This document shows, in pieces, positions 52,515 through 62,642 of a stretch of 64,000 bases of DNA. The notes below the pieces were generated by a model, which saw nothing but the letters and a program-made list of their open reading frames with translations, searched no databases and had not been told where the DNA came from. The stretch is from Mobiluncus porci (GTDB lineage: Bacteria; Actinomycetota; Actinomycetes; Actinomycetales; Actinomycetaceae), in NCBI RefSeq assembly GCF_009695935.1, contig NZ_VUMY01000006.1, forward strand, positions 62,001-126,000, written 5' to 3'. Position 1 is the first letter of the stretch; the number at the start of each line of letters is the position of its first letter. A program made the position numbers and the translations under genes.

Positions 52515-52570
52515 GGGTCAGACCCTTCCGATTCCGTTCGCTTCGCTCACTACACCGGAGAGGTCTGGCC
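52515..52570. repeat. REP-like palindrome GGTCAGACC, copy 2
   Basis: GGGTCAGACCCTTCCG at the left and CCGGAGAGGTCTGGCC at the right. It is the reverse complement of the 20092 element apart from scattered changes. A further half copy (GGGGTCTGGCCCGCCGG) follows near 52595. Confidence 0.65.
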
Positions 52571-52635
52571 CGCCGGCTTCGCTTTCTATTTCGGTGGGGT
52601 CTGGCCCGCCGGCTCTGCTCGGGTAAGATATAAGC

Positions 52636-54330
52636 GTGAATAACGATCCTTTTGAGTTGCCGGAGCCTAAACCGGCGAAACCTGATGTGTTGCGCCTCGT
52701 CCCACTCGGCGGGCTTGGTGAAGTCGGTCGCAATATGACCGTCCTCGAAACCGAGGGCAAAATCCTTATCGTTGACTGCGGGGTGCTGTTCCCCGAAGAA
52801 ATCCAGCCCGGCGTTGACCTGATTCTGCCGGACTTTCAATACATCCAAGACCGCCTCGACAAAGTTGTGGGCCTCGTCTTGACTCACGGTCACGAAGACC
52901 ATATCGGCGCGGTGCCCTATCTCTTGAAGCATCGCCAAGACATCCCCGTATACGGTTCCGGTCTCACGCTGGCGTTGGTGGAACCCAAACTCCAGGAACA
53001 CAAACTTCCCGTGACGAACCTCCGCGTCAAAGCCGAAGGCCAGAAGCTCGATCTCGGCCCGTTCCACCTCGAGTTTTGTGCCGTAAACCACTCTATTCCA
53101 GACGCCCTCGCGGTCATGATTCGCACTAAAGCCGGCAGCGCCCTCATTACCGGCGACTTCAAGATGGACCAGCTCCCCTTGGACGGGCGCATCACCGACC
53201 TGCGTGCCTTTGCCCGCTGGGGAGAAGAAGGCGTGGACCTGTTCTGCGTCGATTCCACAAACGCTGAAGTTCCGGGATTCATCACTTCCGAGCGGGAAAT
53301 CGGACCGGTTCTGGAAGACGTATTCCTCCATGCCACCGGCCAAATCGTGGTGGCTTCTTTCGCCTCCCACGTCCACCGGGTTCAACAAGTCCTGAACGCC
53401 GCGGCCACCACAAACCGGAAAGTCGCCTTGGTGGGTCGCTCCATGGTTCGCAATATGGAGATTGCTGCCGAGTCCGGTTTCCTCCACGTCCCGAACAGCG
53501 TCTTGATTGACTTGAACGACGTCAATTCCCTCCCGCCGGAGCGGCGTGTCTATATGGCTACCGGTTCCCAGGGTGAACCGATGGCGGCGCTCTCACGAAT
53601 TGCCAACCGGAGCCACAAAACCATCTCTATCGGGGATGGCGACACGGTAGTTCTCGCCTCGAGCTTGATTCCGGGAAACGAAAACTCGGTAGGGCGGGTC
53701 ATCAACAACCTCATGCGTCTTGGGGCGCGAGTAATCCACAAGGGCAACTCGAAAGTTCACGTTTCCGGCCACGCGGCCGCCGGAGAGCTACTGTATGCCT
53801 ACAACATCGTCAAGCCGAAAAACGTGATGCCCATTCACGGCGAGACCCGCCACCTGGTCGCCAACGGGGCGCTCGCGGTTAAAACCGGCGTGAAACCCCA
53901 GAATGTGATGCTCGCCGAGGACGGGGTCTGCGTGGAAGTGAAGGACGGCCACGCCGAGATTGTCGGCCAGGTTCCTTGCGACTACGTCTATGTGGACGGT
54001 ACCTCCATTGGTGAAATTGGGGAACCGGACCTCTATGACCGTCGCGTTTTGGCCCAGGAAGGCTTTGTTGCGGTCTATGTCGTCATGGAACTTTCAACCG
54101 GGACGATCCTTGCTGGCCCGACCGTTATCGCCCGCGGGGTCGCCGAGAACGACGCGGTTTTCCGCGATATCGAGCCGCAAATTGCTGACGCCCTAACGGA
54201 CGCGGCGAGGGGCGGAAAAGCCACTGTTCACGACATGGAACGCGTGGCGCGGCGCACCTTGGGGCGCTGGGTTTCCCGCAGGCTGCGCCGGGCTCCGATG
54301 ATTGTTCCGCTTGTGGTGGAGGCCGAGTAA
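52636..54330 (+). CDS. rnj: Ribonuclease J
   Basis: Metallo-beta-lactamase/beta-CASP nuclease with 5'-exo and endonuclease activity in RNA decay. Zinc motif LTHGHEDHIGAVPY near residue 80, GSALITGDFKMD, beta-CASP region with MATGSQGEPMAALSRIAN, and motif HVSGHAAAGELLYAY. 564 residues. The GTG start lies 6 nt after TAAGAT. Confidence 0.96.
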   Translation: MNNDPFELPEPKPAKPDVLRLVPLGGLGEVGRNMTVLETEGKILIVDCGVLFPEEIQPGVDLILPDFQYIQDRLDKVVGLVLTHGHEDHIGAVPYLLKHRQDIPVYGSGLTLALVEPKLQEHKLPVTNLRVKAEGQKLDLGPFHLEFCAVNHSIPDALAVMIRTKAGSALITGDFKMDQLPLDGRITDLRAFARWGEEGVDLFCVDSTNAEVPGFITSEREIGPVLEDVFLHATGQIVVASFASHVHRVQQVLNAAATTNRKVALVGRSMVRNMEIAAESGFLHVPNSVLIDLNDVNSLPPERRVYMATGSQGEPMAALSRIANRSHKTISIGDGDTVVLASSLIPGNENSVGRVINNLMRLGARVIHKGNSKVHVSGHAAAGELLYAYNIVKPKNVMPIHGETRHLVANGALAVKTGVKPQNVMLAEDGVCVEVKDGHAEIVGQVPCDYVYVDGTSIGEIGEPDLYDRRVLAQEGFVAVYVVMELSTGTILAGPTVIARGVAENDAVFRDIEPQIADALTDAARGGKATVHDMERVARRTLGRWVSRRLRRAPMIVPLVVEAE

Positions 54331-54423
54331 ATTGCTGACTCTCAAGCGCCTCAACATCCTTACGCCTCCCCAGGCACCCCTGCCCTGCCGGGGCAAAAAC
54401 ACCGACCCGAAGGCTGGTAGCTA

Positions 54424-55350
54424 GTGGCCCGTTTTATCTCGACCCAAACCATCACCTTGGAGCTTCCGCTAAAAGTGGACTATCTTCCGGAGATTGGCGC
54501 TGAGGTTCGCGCCTCGGTTCTGGAAGGAGCCGTGGTGGCGGGCGGTTTCTTTCTTGCCGCTACGGTGGCTCGGCAAGGGATTGCCGTCGGAGTAGCCTCG
54601 ACGCTCGGAACTGGCCCGAATTCTGTCCAGGCGCGGCATTCGCTGGGACGCGAGTCAATCTCGGTTCTCCTGCCCGAAACAGTGGGGGATATTGGGCTAC
54701 GGATTGTGGCAATCGACTCGGAAGGAACCCGCACCATCATCACTTCTCCGGGGGTGGAGACGGAACCGGATCCCCAAGATTTCACCAAGGTGGTTTTACG
54801 CCCCGATGACTGGGTTCTCATCAACCTCAACGATTTGGCCTATCCCCAACTCGCCACCGCGCTTTCCGAATGGGTGCAGTCCTTGCCCTCGCGGGTGCAT
54901 TTGGCGCTGGCGGGAGGCCCGTTGGTGGGCGCGGTGGATTTGGACGTGCTGGTCAAGACGATGCGGCGGGCGAACCTGTTGACTTTGAATAAGCAGCAAG
55001 CTGACGCTATCGGTTCTCGCATTGGACGCGGTCCGATTTCCGATATTCTGCGTCGCTACCTCCAACCCGAAGCCCACCTGGTTCTACGGGACGGGTCTCA
55101 CGGAGCGGCCATTCAAGAAAACACCTCGCAAATCCCGATTGGAATTCCGGCTTTTCAAGGCGAAATCGTGGATACCACAGGGGTGGGGGACGCCCATACC
55201 GGAGTTTTGATTGCCGCGCTGATGCAGGGTATGTCTTTGGAAGAAGCGGCGGTTCGCGCGAATGCGGCAGCGACTATCGTGTTGCGTCGTCGCGGGTACT
55301 ATAAGGTTCCCACCGCTGCCCAAATTGATGAATTTCTAAGCGCCCACTAG
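54424..55350 (+). CDS. PfkB-family carbohydrate kinase
   Basis: 308 residues. N-terminal EIGAEVRASVLEGAVVAGGFFLAATVARQG-type glycine pair (substrate side), and C-terminal ATP/catalytic signature VDTTGVGDAHTGVLIAAL with the catalytic Asp. Substrate unknown; could be ribokinase- or adenosine kinase-like. No clear Shine-Dalgarno before the GTG, so the start is less certain. Confidence 0.85.
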   Translation: MARFISTQTITLELPLKVDYLPEIGAEVRASVLEGAVVAGGFFLAATVARQGIAVGVASTLGTGPNSVQARHSLGRESISVLLPETVGDIGLRIVAIDSEGTRTIITSPGVETEPDPQDFTKVVLRPDDWVLINLNDLAYPQLATALSEWVQSLPSRVHLALAGGPLVGAVDLDVLVKTMRRANLLTLNKQQADAIGSRIGRGPISDILRRYLQPEAHLVLRDGSHGAAIQENTSQIPIGIPAFQGEIVDTTGVGDAHTGVLIAALMQGMSLEEAAVRANAAATIVLRRRGYYKVPTAAQIDEFLSAH

Positions 55351-55476
55351 AACGTCCCCTAGAACTCTCCGCGCTAAACCCCAGCTAGAAAAGCCCTCGC
55401 GGAATCCGGCTCGCTTTCCGTTCTCACGGCGTGGGAAAAGCGGGGAAACTCTTCGCGGGAATAGGATTCAATTGCT

Positions 55477-58374
55477 ATGAGTATGACAAAAACTCCCCCG
55501 CGCAATTCCTCCAACTCCGCGAATCGGTCAAAAGCGACCTCGCGGAACTTTCGGAGCGGCGCCTCGCAGAAGTCCGCGCCCGAACTGGTGGAAGTCTCAC
55601 CCGCGCTTGACCCGCAGGTCAAGAGCGATATTGCCGCGCTAATCTGTATTGCGGTGGCCATTTTGGTGGCCTTGCGGGAGTGGTTCGGCCTTTCCGGAGT
55701 TGCCGGGGACGCGATTCACCAAGCATTTGCCGGATTGTTCGGGCTTTTTGCTGTAGTTCTGCCGGTTTTATTCGTAGTTATTGCTGTCAGGCTTTTTCGT
55801 CGCGGTCGCGCCCAAGCCGATCCGGAGGCTCAGGCCGCTACCGGCGCGGTCGAAGTCCGGATTCTCGTCGGCCTGTTCACGATTCTCGCCGCAGTTTCCG
55901 GAATGGTTCACGTGGCGCGCGGCTTGCCTTGGCCGATGGAGAATTTCCCGGGAATCATGGCGGCAGGAGGACTGCTCGGCTGGTTTTTCGGCCACCCTCT
56001 AGGCGTGTTGTTCTCCCCGTGGGGAGCCCAACCGATGCTGGTCATCATGGGTCTCATCGGGGTGCTGATTACGGGTGGGATTCCCGCCGCCACTTTGGTT
56101 GCTATGGTGCGAGACAAGTTGGGATTCAACAAGGGTGACCCCGAATTTACAGGCGAGGAGCAAGATGCCGTCGATATCAGCGGAGCAACCGAGGTCATGC
56201 CGGCGCACTCTCGCTTACCGTGGAAGCGCCACTCCGCCCCAGAGGCCCTTGCTGAATCCGCCGATAGAACCACCGTCATGGGATCCCCGCGAGGCCCGCA
56301 GCAAACTGCCCCGAAGACGGCCACTACCGGCGCTGCTGGCGCCAACGGTGCGACTACCGTGATGCCTGACGCCGGAGCGGATGGAGCCGCCGGCTCGATA
56401 GACGCGACTGGCGCCACCCAGGTCATCTCCCCAGCCCAGAGCCCCGCAGCCTCCCCAGCGGCGGCCCCAACTTCGGCCCCAGCGAGCGCCGCCCCCAATC
56501 TCGACGCCGTGAAGTCACGTGGCAAACATAAAGCCGGCGCCGAACCCGCCGCGACTGAAACCGATCAAAGTGCTGATAAAGACGCTTTTGAAGCCCCGAA
56601 TACGAAGACCGGACTCGGTCACCTGATTGACTACCGGCTGCCCAACCCGAGCCTGCTCGCGGTCGGACCCGAACACGTCAAACGCTCTCCGGCGAATGAC
56701 CGCGTCATCGAGGCGCTCACCAATGTCTTTGCCCAGTTCAACGTGGGCGCGGAAGTAACCGGCTTTTCTCGCGGCCCGACCGTGACCCGCTACGAGATCA
56801 CGCTCGGAGCGGGGGAAAAAGTCTCGAAAGTAGAGGGGCTGTCCAAAGATATCGCCTACGCGGTGGCTTCCCCGGAGGTCCGGATTCTCTCGCCGATTCC
56901 CGGAAAATCCGCTATCGGCATCGAGATTCCGAACGCCGACCGCGAAAACGTGTTCCTCGGAGATGTGTTGCGCTCCGATGCGGCCGCGCGGCTGACTCAC
57001 CCCTTGGTGACCGGCGTCGGCAAGGACGTCGAGGGCGACTACGTTTTGACGAATATCGCGAAGACTCCGCACCTGCTGGTGGCAGGCGCCACCGGTTCCG
57101 GTAAGTCCTCGTTTATCAACTCGATGATTACCTCGATTATGATGCGCGCAACCCCGGGTCAGGTTCGGATGATTCTCGTTGACCCGAAACGGGTCGAACT
57201 CACGGCTTATGCAGGGATTCCGCACCTGATTACGCCGATTATTACTTCCCCGAAAAAGGCCGCGGCGGCTCTCGAGTGGTGTGTCGCGGAGATGGACACA
57301 CGTTACGACACGCTGTCGAACTACGGGTATCGTCACGTGGATGAGTTCAACAAGGCGCTCGCGGCGGGGAAGATTCAAAAACTTCCCGAGGCTCGTTTTG
57401 AACCGGAATGGATGCCGTATCTCCTCGTTGTGGTCGACGAGCTCGCGGATTTGATGATGGTAGCGCCCCGCGACGTGGAGGCCTCAATCCAGCGCATCAC
57501 CCAGCTCGGTCGCGCCGCGGGGATTCACTTGGTTTTGGCGACCCAGCGACCTTCCGTCGACGTGGTGACGGGAATCATCAAGGCCAATGTGCCTTCGCGT
57601 TTGGCTTTTGCGACGTCCTCGAACCAGGACTCCCGCGTTATCCTCGACCAGTCCGGAGCGGAGAAGCTGATTGGGCAAGGGGACGCGCTTTATCTACCGG
57701 CGGGGGAGTCGAAGCCGAAGCGTGTCCAAGGCGCCTGGGTTTCTGAAGAAGAAATTGCTCGGGTTGTGGCTCACGTGAAAGCCCAGATGGATCCGGTTTA
57801 TCGCGAGGGCGTGACTGCGGAAGCGAAGTCGAATGAGCCGAAGGTCGCTGAGGACATCGGCGATGACTTAGATTTGCTACTGCAGGCCGCGGAACTCGTG
57901 GTTTCTACCCAGTTTGGTTCGACTTCGATGTTGCAACGGAAACTCCGCGTGGGATTTGCCAAGGCGGGGCGGTTGATGGATCTCCTGGAATCTCGCGAGA
58001 TTGTCGGGCCTTCCGAGGGGTCGAAGGCGCGCGAAGTGCTGGTTTCCAACGAGGACCTGCCCGGAGTTTTGGCTTTGCTGCGCGGGGAAGTCGAGGAGCT
58101 TCCGGCGGAGCCGGAAGAAGAAGATGCCAGCGGAGAGACTTTGGATGAAGCTTCATTAATCGGGATGCCATTTAATGAATCCACAACTGAACCGGTCGAC
58201 GAACAGATCGTAGAAGATAACGACGCACCCGCCGCTGAACTTGCCGAGGCACGCGCCACCGCACACGTAGAACCCGCCACCGAAACCAACCGCTGGGTAA
58301 ACGTCGCGGAGATTCTGGAGCGTGACGAGGAAACCGACACCGAGCCCATCCCCTTTGGAGATAAAGATGAGTGA
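55477..58374 (+). CDS. ftsK: DNA translocase FtsK
   Basis: 965 residues. Four membrane spans (about 50-210), an Ala/Pro/Thr-rich linker (about 230-380), the alpha/beta motor with Walker A VAGATGSGKSSFINSM near residue 540, MILVDPKRVELTAYAGIPHL and VVVDELADLMMVA, then the DNA-reading gamma winged helix (QFGSTSMLQRKLRVGFAKAG). Moves chromosomal DNA through the closing septum. The acidic tail overlaps pgsA by 8 bp. Confidence 0.97.
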   Translation: MSMTKTPPRNSSNSANRSKATSRNFRSGASQKSAPELVEVSPALDPQVKSDIAALICIAVAILVALREWFGLSGVAGDAIHQAFAGLFGLFAVVLPVLFVVIAVRLFRRGRAQADPEAQAATGAVEVRILVGLFTILAAVSGMVHVARGLPWPMENFPGIMAAGGLLGWFFGHPLGVLFSPWGAQPMLVIMGLIGVLITGGIPAATLVAMVRDKLGFNKGDPEFTGEEQDAVDISGATEVMPAHSRLPWKRHSAPEALAESADRTTVMGSPRGPQQTAPKTATTGAAGANGATTVMPDAGADGAAGSIDATGATQVISPAQSPAASPAAAPTSAPASAAPNLDAVKSRGKHKAGAEPAATETDQSADKDAFEAPNTKTGLGHLIDYRLPNPSLLAVGPEHVKRSPANDRVIEALTNVFAQFNVGAEVTGFSRGPTVTRYEITLGAGEKVSKVEGLSKDIAYAVASPEVRILSPIPGKSAIGIEIPNADRENVFLGDVLRSDAAARLTHPLVTGVGKDVEGDYVLTNIAKTPHLLVAGATGSGKSSFINSMITSIMMRATPGQVRMILVDPKRVELTAYAGIPHLITPIITSPKKAAAALEWCVAEMDTRYDTLSNYGYRHVDEFNKALAAGKIQKLPEARFEPEWMPYLLVVVDELADLMMVAPRDVEASIQRITQLGRAAGIHLVLATQRPSVDVVTGIIKANVPSRLAFATSSNQDSRVILDQSGAEKLIGQGDALYLPAGESKPKRVQGAWVSEEEIARVVAHVKAQMDPVYREGVTAEAKSNEPKVAEDIGDDLDLLLQAAELVVSTQFGSTSMLQRKLRVGFAKAGRLMDLLESREIVGPSEGSKAREVLVSNEDLPGVLALLRGEVEELPAEPEEEDASGETLDEASLIGMPFNESTTEPVDEQIVEDNDAPAAELAEARATAHVEPATETNRWVNVAEILERDEETDTEPIPFGDKDE

Positions 58375-59050
58375 CGCGCCATTGCAACCCACCCCCGAAA
58401 CCGCGGAACATCAGGCTCCGAACCTCAATATTGCCAACGTTTTGACCGTGATTCGCCTCGTGCTGGTGCCGGTGTTTATCTGGCTGATGTGGGTAGATAC
58501 CGAGCCCAGCCGACTGGGGGCCTTCGTGGTGTTCATCGTGGCGTCTTTGACTGATAAACTCGACGGGACGCTCGCGCGCAAACTCAATCTCGTAACTAAC
58601 TTCGGGAAGCTCGCAGACCCGATCGCGGATAAGGCGTTGGTGTTGAGTGCTTTTGTAATGCTGGCGATTCAAATCAATCTGTGGTGGTTTTGGGCGGTCA
58701 CAATAATCGTGTTGGTGCGTGAACTCGGGATTACCGTGATGCGGCTTTTCCTGGTGCGCCGCGGTTTCGTGATGCCGGCGAATTGGTGGGGCAAGTGGAA
58801 AACTGTGTCCCAGATGGCGTGTATTATTTGGATATTGCTGCCGTGGGAGATGATAAATCACTACCTTTTCCAGCAATGGGGTAGCGACTTTCGGGACGGG
58901 AGTATAGGAGTCACGATCTTTTTGATGGTACTTGTCGTGATTCTCACGGTTATGAGTGGACTCGTCTATGTAGTCGAGGCGATAAAATTTTCCGGGGGGG
59001 CAGCGAGCGAATCGGTGAATGGAACGGCGAGCGGGACAAAAGCAGAATAG
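58367..59050 (+). CDS. pgsA: CDP-alcohol phosphatidyltransferase (phosphatidylglycerophosphate synthase type)
   Basis: 227 residues, about five spans. The signature DKLDGTLARKLNLVTNFGKL-ADPIADK matches DG-x2-AR-x8-G-x3-D-x3-D. Its place after ftsK and before clgR is conserved in actinobacteria. ATG 58367 has TTGGAG upstream; the C-terminus is Ser/Gly-rich. Confidence 0.93.
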   Translation: MSDAPLQPTPETAEHQAPNLNIANVLTVIRLVLVPVFIWLMWVDTEPSRLGAFVVFIVASLTDKLDGTLARKLNLVTNFGKLADPIADKALVLSAFVMLAIQINLWWFWAVTIIVLVRELGITVMRLFLVRRGFVMPANWWGKWKTVSQMACIIWILLPWEMINHYLFQQWGSDFRDGSIGVTIFLMVLVVILTVMSGLVYVVEAIKFSGGAASESVNGTASGTKAE

Positions 59051-59241
59051 AATGCGGGAATAAAAACTTATCGGTGCTTGTTAATATCAATGTGATGAAC
59101 CAAGACCTGAATTTCAAAAACATGACCCTGCCCCCGGCAATGCGACGCCCCGGAGTCCGCGGCTCTCGGGTGAATCCTCGTTCCCTGGATTCGCGCCTCG
59201 TGAATGTGCGTTTGGACGTGAAAAAGCGATATCCTAAACCC

Positions 59242-59574
59242 ATGAGTTCGACTTCTCACGCTGCTTCCAAGACTGGATTGCCCATTTTGCGCCACGAGTT
59301 GGGCGAAGTGTTGCGTGACCTGCGACAAAACCGTGGTATGACGCTGCGTGACGTTTCCGCCAAGGCGAAGGTGTCTCTCGGGTATTTGTCTGAAGTGGAG
59401 CGCGGCCAGAAAGAGGCTTCTTCGGAGTTGTTGGCCTCGATTTGCTACGCCCTCGATGCGCCCGTGAGTTTCGTTTTGCGCGAAGTGGCCGACCGAATCG
59501 CCTTGCAGGAAGGCGTTTTTGTCCCCGAATCCGTCCCGGACGATCTCATCGAAGACCTCACGCCGGCGATTTAA
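59242..59574 (+). CDS. clgR: XRE-family regulator ClgR
   Basis: 110 residues with HTH TLRDVSAKAKVSLGYLSEVE and the highly conserved RGQKEASSELLASICYALDAP of ClgR, activator of clp protease genes. ATG 59242 is 6 nt after TATCCT (59230-59235), so an earlier in-frame start is rejected. The cinA gene often found between pgsA and clgR is absent. Confidence 0.92.
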   Translation: MSSTSHAASKTGLPILRHELGEVLRDLRQNRGMTLRDVSAKAKVSLGYLSEVERGQKEASSELLASICYALDAPVSFVLREVADRIALQEGVFVPESVPDDLIEDLTPAI

Positions 59575-59594
59575 AGTTTCGCCGAAATACTTTT

Positions 59595-59630
59595 GCGGGT
59601 TGCCTCTTTTCGGGGGCAACCCGCTTTTTA
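59595..59630 (+). terminator. Rho-independent terminator of clgR
   Basis: A perfect 10-bp stem GCGGGTTGCC / GGCAACCCGC followed by TTTTT, 20 bp after the stop codon. Confidence 0.92.
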
Positions 59631-59680
59631 CCGCCTTGGGACCGAAGATTTTAGCTTCTTATACTCGGAGACCCTTCGCT

Positions 59681-59742
59681 AACTCGTGCGATTTTGGCTA
59701 CCGCTGCCATATATGGCACTGATTGCCAAAATCGCACGAGTT
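59681..59742. repeat. Double-stem palindromic element, copy 3
   Basis: Perfect 18-bp outer arms (59681-59698 with 59725-59742, AACTCGTGCGATTTTGGC) enclose the palindrome GCCATATATGGC (59706-59717). Closest relative is 8432-8497. It follows the clgR terminator. Confidence 0.8.
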
Positions 59743-59809
59743 ACGTAACTAACCGCGACTATAAGCCCTGCGAAAATCCAAGAATCACCAAAGCTGGTAG
59801 CCTTTATCT

Positions 59810-60067
59810 ATGCCCAAAGCTCCTGGTCCCGCCTCGCGGGGTATGACCCGCTCCATGTTCAATGCCGCCGTTGACGCGGTGTTTCCGCGCGGGCTCGGGG
59901 TATCTTTGGTTACCGACCAAGTGCTGACCGAATTCGGAGCCACCGCTGAGGCTTCCTTGGATAAAGGCGCGGATCCCTTGGAAGTTTGGCAGGCTTTGCT
60001 GCGAGAAACCGACCGTGACACCGAGGAAAACCTTTTCTGGCATCGGCGCGATCTGAAACGTAAGTAG
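59810..60067 (+). CDS. DUF3046 family protein
   Basis: 85 residues, helical: MTRSMFNAAVDAVFP, GVSLVTDQVLTEFGATAEASLDKGADPLEVWQALL. The pattern DxVLxxFGxxTAExALxxGxDPxxVWxAL marks the actinobacterial DUF3046. Unknown function. TAGCCT is 6 nt before ATG. Confidence 0.82.
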   Translation: MPKAPGPASRGMTRSMFNAAVDAVFPRGLGVSLVTDQVLTEFGATAEASLDKGADPLEVWQALLRETDRDTEENLFWHRRDLKRK

Positions 60068-60189
60068 CTACGCAGTCTTGGGGACAGTTCCACTTTGCTC
60101 CATTCGCTTAGCCCTTTTTCGCAAAACCGAAAACGTCCCCGACCGCTCCGCTTTTAAGCCATCGCCTGGATACGCGATAAACTTGGGGA

Positions 60190-62076
60190 ATGTTAAACAA
60201 AATGTCCTCGTATTTCGTGCGAACGCTTCGTGAAGACCCCGTCGAAGCCGAAGTCGACTCCCATAAACTCTTAGTCCGTGCGGGCTATATTCGCCGCGCC
60301 GCCCCCGGCATCTACACCTGGCTGCCGCTGGGTTTGAAAGTCCTTCGCAACATTGAGAATATCGTGCGCGAGGAAATGGATCGCATTGGAGGCCAAGAAC
60401 TCCAGTTCCCTTTGCTGCTGCCGCGCGAACCCTACGAGGCGACCAACCGGTGGGAAGAATTCGGCCCGAGTTTGTTCAAACTAAAAGACCGCAAGGAAGG
60501 AGACTATCTCCTCGCGCCGACCCACGAGGAAATGTTCACCCTCATTGTGAAAGACCTTTACAGCTCCTACAAAGACCTTCCTGTCTTGCTCTACCAAATC
60601 AAGGAAAAATACCGCGACGAAGCGCGGCCCCGAGCCGGCATTATCCGCGGGCGCGAGTTCGTCATGAAGGACCTGTATTCTTTTGACTTGACCGATGAGG
60701 GACTGGCGCATTCCTACCAGTTGAACCGCGGAGCCTACCGGCGCGTTTATACCCGACTCGGCCTAGATTTCGTGATCTGCCAGGCGATGAGTGGGGCGAT
60801 GGGCGGCTCGGCCTCCGAGGAGTTCTTGTTCCCCTGCGAGATTGGGGAAGATACTTTCGTGAAGTCTCCGGGCGGCTACGCCGCGAACGCCGAGGCCGTG
60901 ACGACGCCGGTTCCGGACGCGATTCCTTTTGATGACGCTCCGGAGGCGAAGGTTCTCCCGACTCCGGATTCGACCACGATTGAAACCCTGGTGGCTCAGG
61001 CCAATAAATTGTATCCGCGCGAAGATCGCCCTTGGGAGGCCACCGATACTTTGAAGAATGTTGTGGTGGTGGCCCAACAGCCGGACGGGAGCTCGGAGGT
61101 TCTCGTGGTGGGCGTGCCGGGGAACCGCGAGGTCGACATGAAGCGCCTCGAGGCGGCGCTGGCACCGGCAGAAGTGCGGATGGCAGAGCCGGAGGACTTG
61201 AAGGCCTATCCGGATTTAGTGCCCGGCTATATCGGGCCGCAGGTTATTGGCCCGAACTCGCCGCGGCGGACGGTGGACGAGGAGGGACATATTGCGGGTT
61301 CCCCGCGGTATTTGCTTGACCCGCGGGTTGTCTCCGGCACCCGTTGGATTACCGGCGCGAACGAGGAAGGAATGCACGTCTTCAATCTCGTGGCCGGAAG
61401 GGATTTCGAGGCTGACGGAACGGTGGAAGCCGCGGAGGTTCTCCCAGGTGATCCGGCTCCTGACGGTTCCGGGCCGCTCACTTTGGAACGCGGAATCGAG
61501 ATTGGGCATATTTTTGCCTTGGGGCGGAAATACGCTAAAGCGCTGGGCTTGACCGTTTTGGATGAAAACGGCAAGGCACAGGTGGTCACCATGGGGTCTT
61601 ACGGCATCGGAGTGTCGCGACTCGTGGCAGCCGTTGCGGAAAACTCTCACGATGACAAGGGGCTGATTTGGCCGGTCAATGTGGCGCCTTTCCAGGTTCA
61701 CGTGTTGGCGACCGGTAAGGACTCGGAGGTTTTCGAAGTGGCCGAGAAGCTGGCGCGTGAGCTAGAGGATGCGGGAGTCTCGGTGCTCTACGATGACCGT
61801 CCGAAGGCTTCAGCAGGCGTGAAATTCAAGGATGCGGAGCTGATGGGGATGCCGTATCTTCTCGTGGTCGGCAAGGGACTGGCCGAGGGGAAAGTCGAGA
61901 TTCGTGACCGTAAGGCGGGGACGGCGGAGGACGTGGCGCCGGATGCCGTGGTGACCGCTTTGGTGGAACGCATCAAGGGCGAGCTGGAAAAGACGGCCCT
62001 CGCGCGAACCTCGACGGAGCTGGTTGGTGAACCGGACCAGTGGGAGTTGGACCAGGGAGAGGAAGGAATGGAGTAA
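60190..62076 (+). CDS. proS: Prolyl-tRNA synthetase
   Basis: Class II synthetase, bacterial type with the editing insertion. Motifs: [27 protein letters not shown], motif 2 region [21 protein letters not shown], the INS editing domain about residues 225-400, motif 3 [14 protein letters not shown], and an anticodon-binding domain. 628 residues. TAAACT (60178-60183) is 6 nt before ATG. One base overlap with def. Confidence 0.97.
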   Translation: MLNKMSSYFVRTLREDPVEAEVDSHKLLVRAGYIRRAAPGIYTWLPLGLKVLRNIENIVREEMDRIGGQELQFPLLLPREPYEATNRWEEFGPSLFKLKDRKEGDYLLAPTHEEMFTLIVKDLYSSYKDLPVLLYQIKEKYRDEARPRAGIIRGREFVMKDLYSFDLTDEGLAHSYQLNRGAYRRVYTRLGLDFVICQAMSGAMGGSASEEFLFPCEIGEDTFVKSPGGYAANAEAVTTPVPDAIPFDDAPEAKVLPTPDSTTIETLVAQANKLYPREDRPWEATDTLKNVVVVAQQPDGSSEVLVVGVPGNREVDMKRLEAALAPAEVRMAEPEDLKAYPDLVPGYIGPQVIGPNSPRRTVDEEGHIAGSPRYLLDPRVVSGTRWITGANEEGMHVFNLVAGRDFEADGTVEAAEVLPGDPAPDGSGPLTLERGIEIGHIFALGRKYAKALGLTVLDENGKAQVVTMGSYGIGVSRLVAAVAENSHDDKGLIWPVNVAPFQVHVLATGKDSEVFEVAEKLARELEDAGVSVLYDDRPKASAGVKFKDAELMGMPYLLVVGKGLAEGKVEIRDRKAGTAEDVAPDAVVTALVERIKGELEKTALARTSTELVGEPDQWELDQGEEGME

Positions 62077-62570
62077 TGGCATTTAGGGAAATTAGGGTCG
62101 TGGGCGACCCCGTGTTGCGCACGCCGTGTGATTGGATTAAGGACCCCAGCGATCCGGGGGTTCGACAACTGGTCGAGGATCTGCTCGAGAATGTGGATGA
62201 GGATGGTCGTGCGGGGCTTGCCGCCAACCAGATTGGGGTGAGCCTTCGCGCCTTCTCGTGGAACATTGACGGCGAGATTGGTTACGTTTTGAACCCGAAA
62301 CTCGTTGAGGTTTCCGAGGATGAATATCAAGACGGCGATGAGGGCTGTCTCTCGGTTCCGGGACTGTTTTTCCCCACCGAGAGGGCTTGGTATGCGCGGG
62401 TGGAAGGCATTGACCTTGATGGGAAGCCCGTCGTGGTCGAGGGCGAAGAGCTCATGGGACGCTGCCTCCAACATGAGTGTGACCATTTGGAGGGCACACT
62501 TTATATCGACAAGTTAGAGCGAAAATTCCGCAAAGAGGCTTTGCAGAAGATTCGCAAGATGGATCTGTGA
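62076..62570 (+). CDS. def: Peptide deformylase
   Basis: Removes the formyl group from nascent proteins. Metal and active-site motifs: [19 protein letters not shown] (Cys ligand), and [10 protein letters not shown] (two His ligands and Glu). 164 residues. ATG shares its A with the proS stop (TAATG), giving translational coupling. Confidence 0.95.
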   Translation: MAFREIRVVGDPVLRTPCDWIKDPSDPGVRQLVEDLLENVDEDGRAGLAANQIGVSLRAFSWNIDGEIGYVLNPKLVEVSEDEYQDGDEGCLSVPGLFFPTERAWYARVEGIDLDGKPVVVEGEELMGRCLQHECDHLEGTLYIDKLERKFRKEALQKIRKMDL

Positions 62571-62600
62571 GTCAAAACAACGTCCCCATGACCCATTTTT
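62567..62600. repeat. 36-bp intergenic repeat, diverged copy C
   Basis: GTGAGTCAAAACAACGTCCCC then ATGACCCATTTTT, starting inside the def stop codon. Same orientation as copy A. Confidence 0.6.
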
Positions 62601-62642
62601 AACTCACCGCGAAATTAACTGGCGAAACAAGGGTTTATCGCG

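Noticed and set aside
52504-53487. Minus-strand open frame over rnj
   Set aside because: RNase J is certain; the antisense frame starts in repeat sequence and shows no family pattern.
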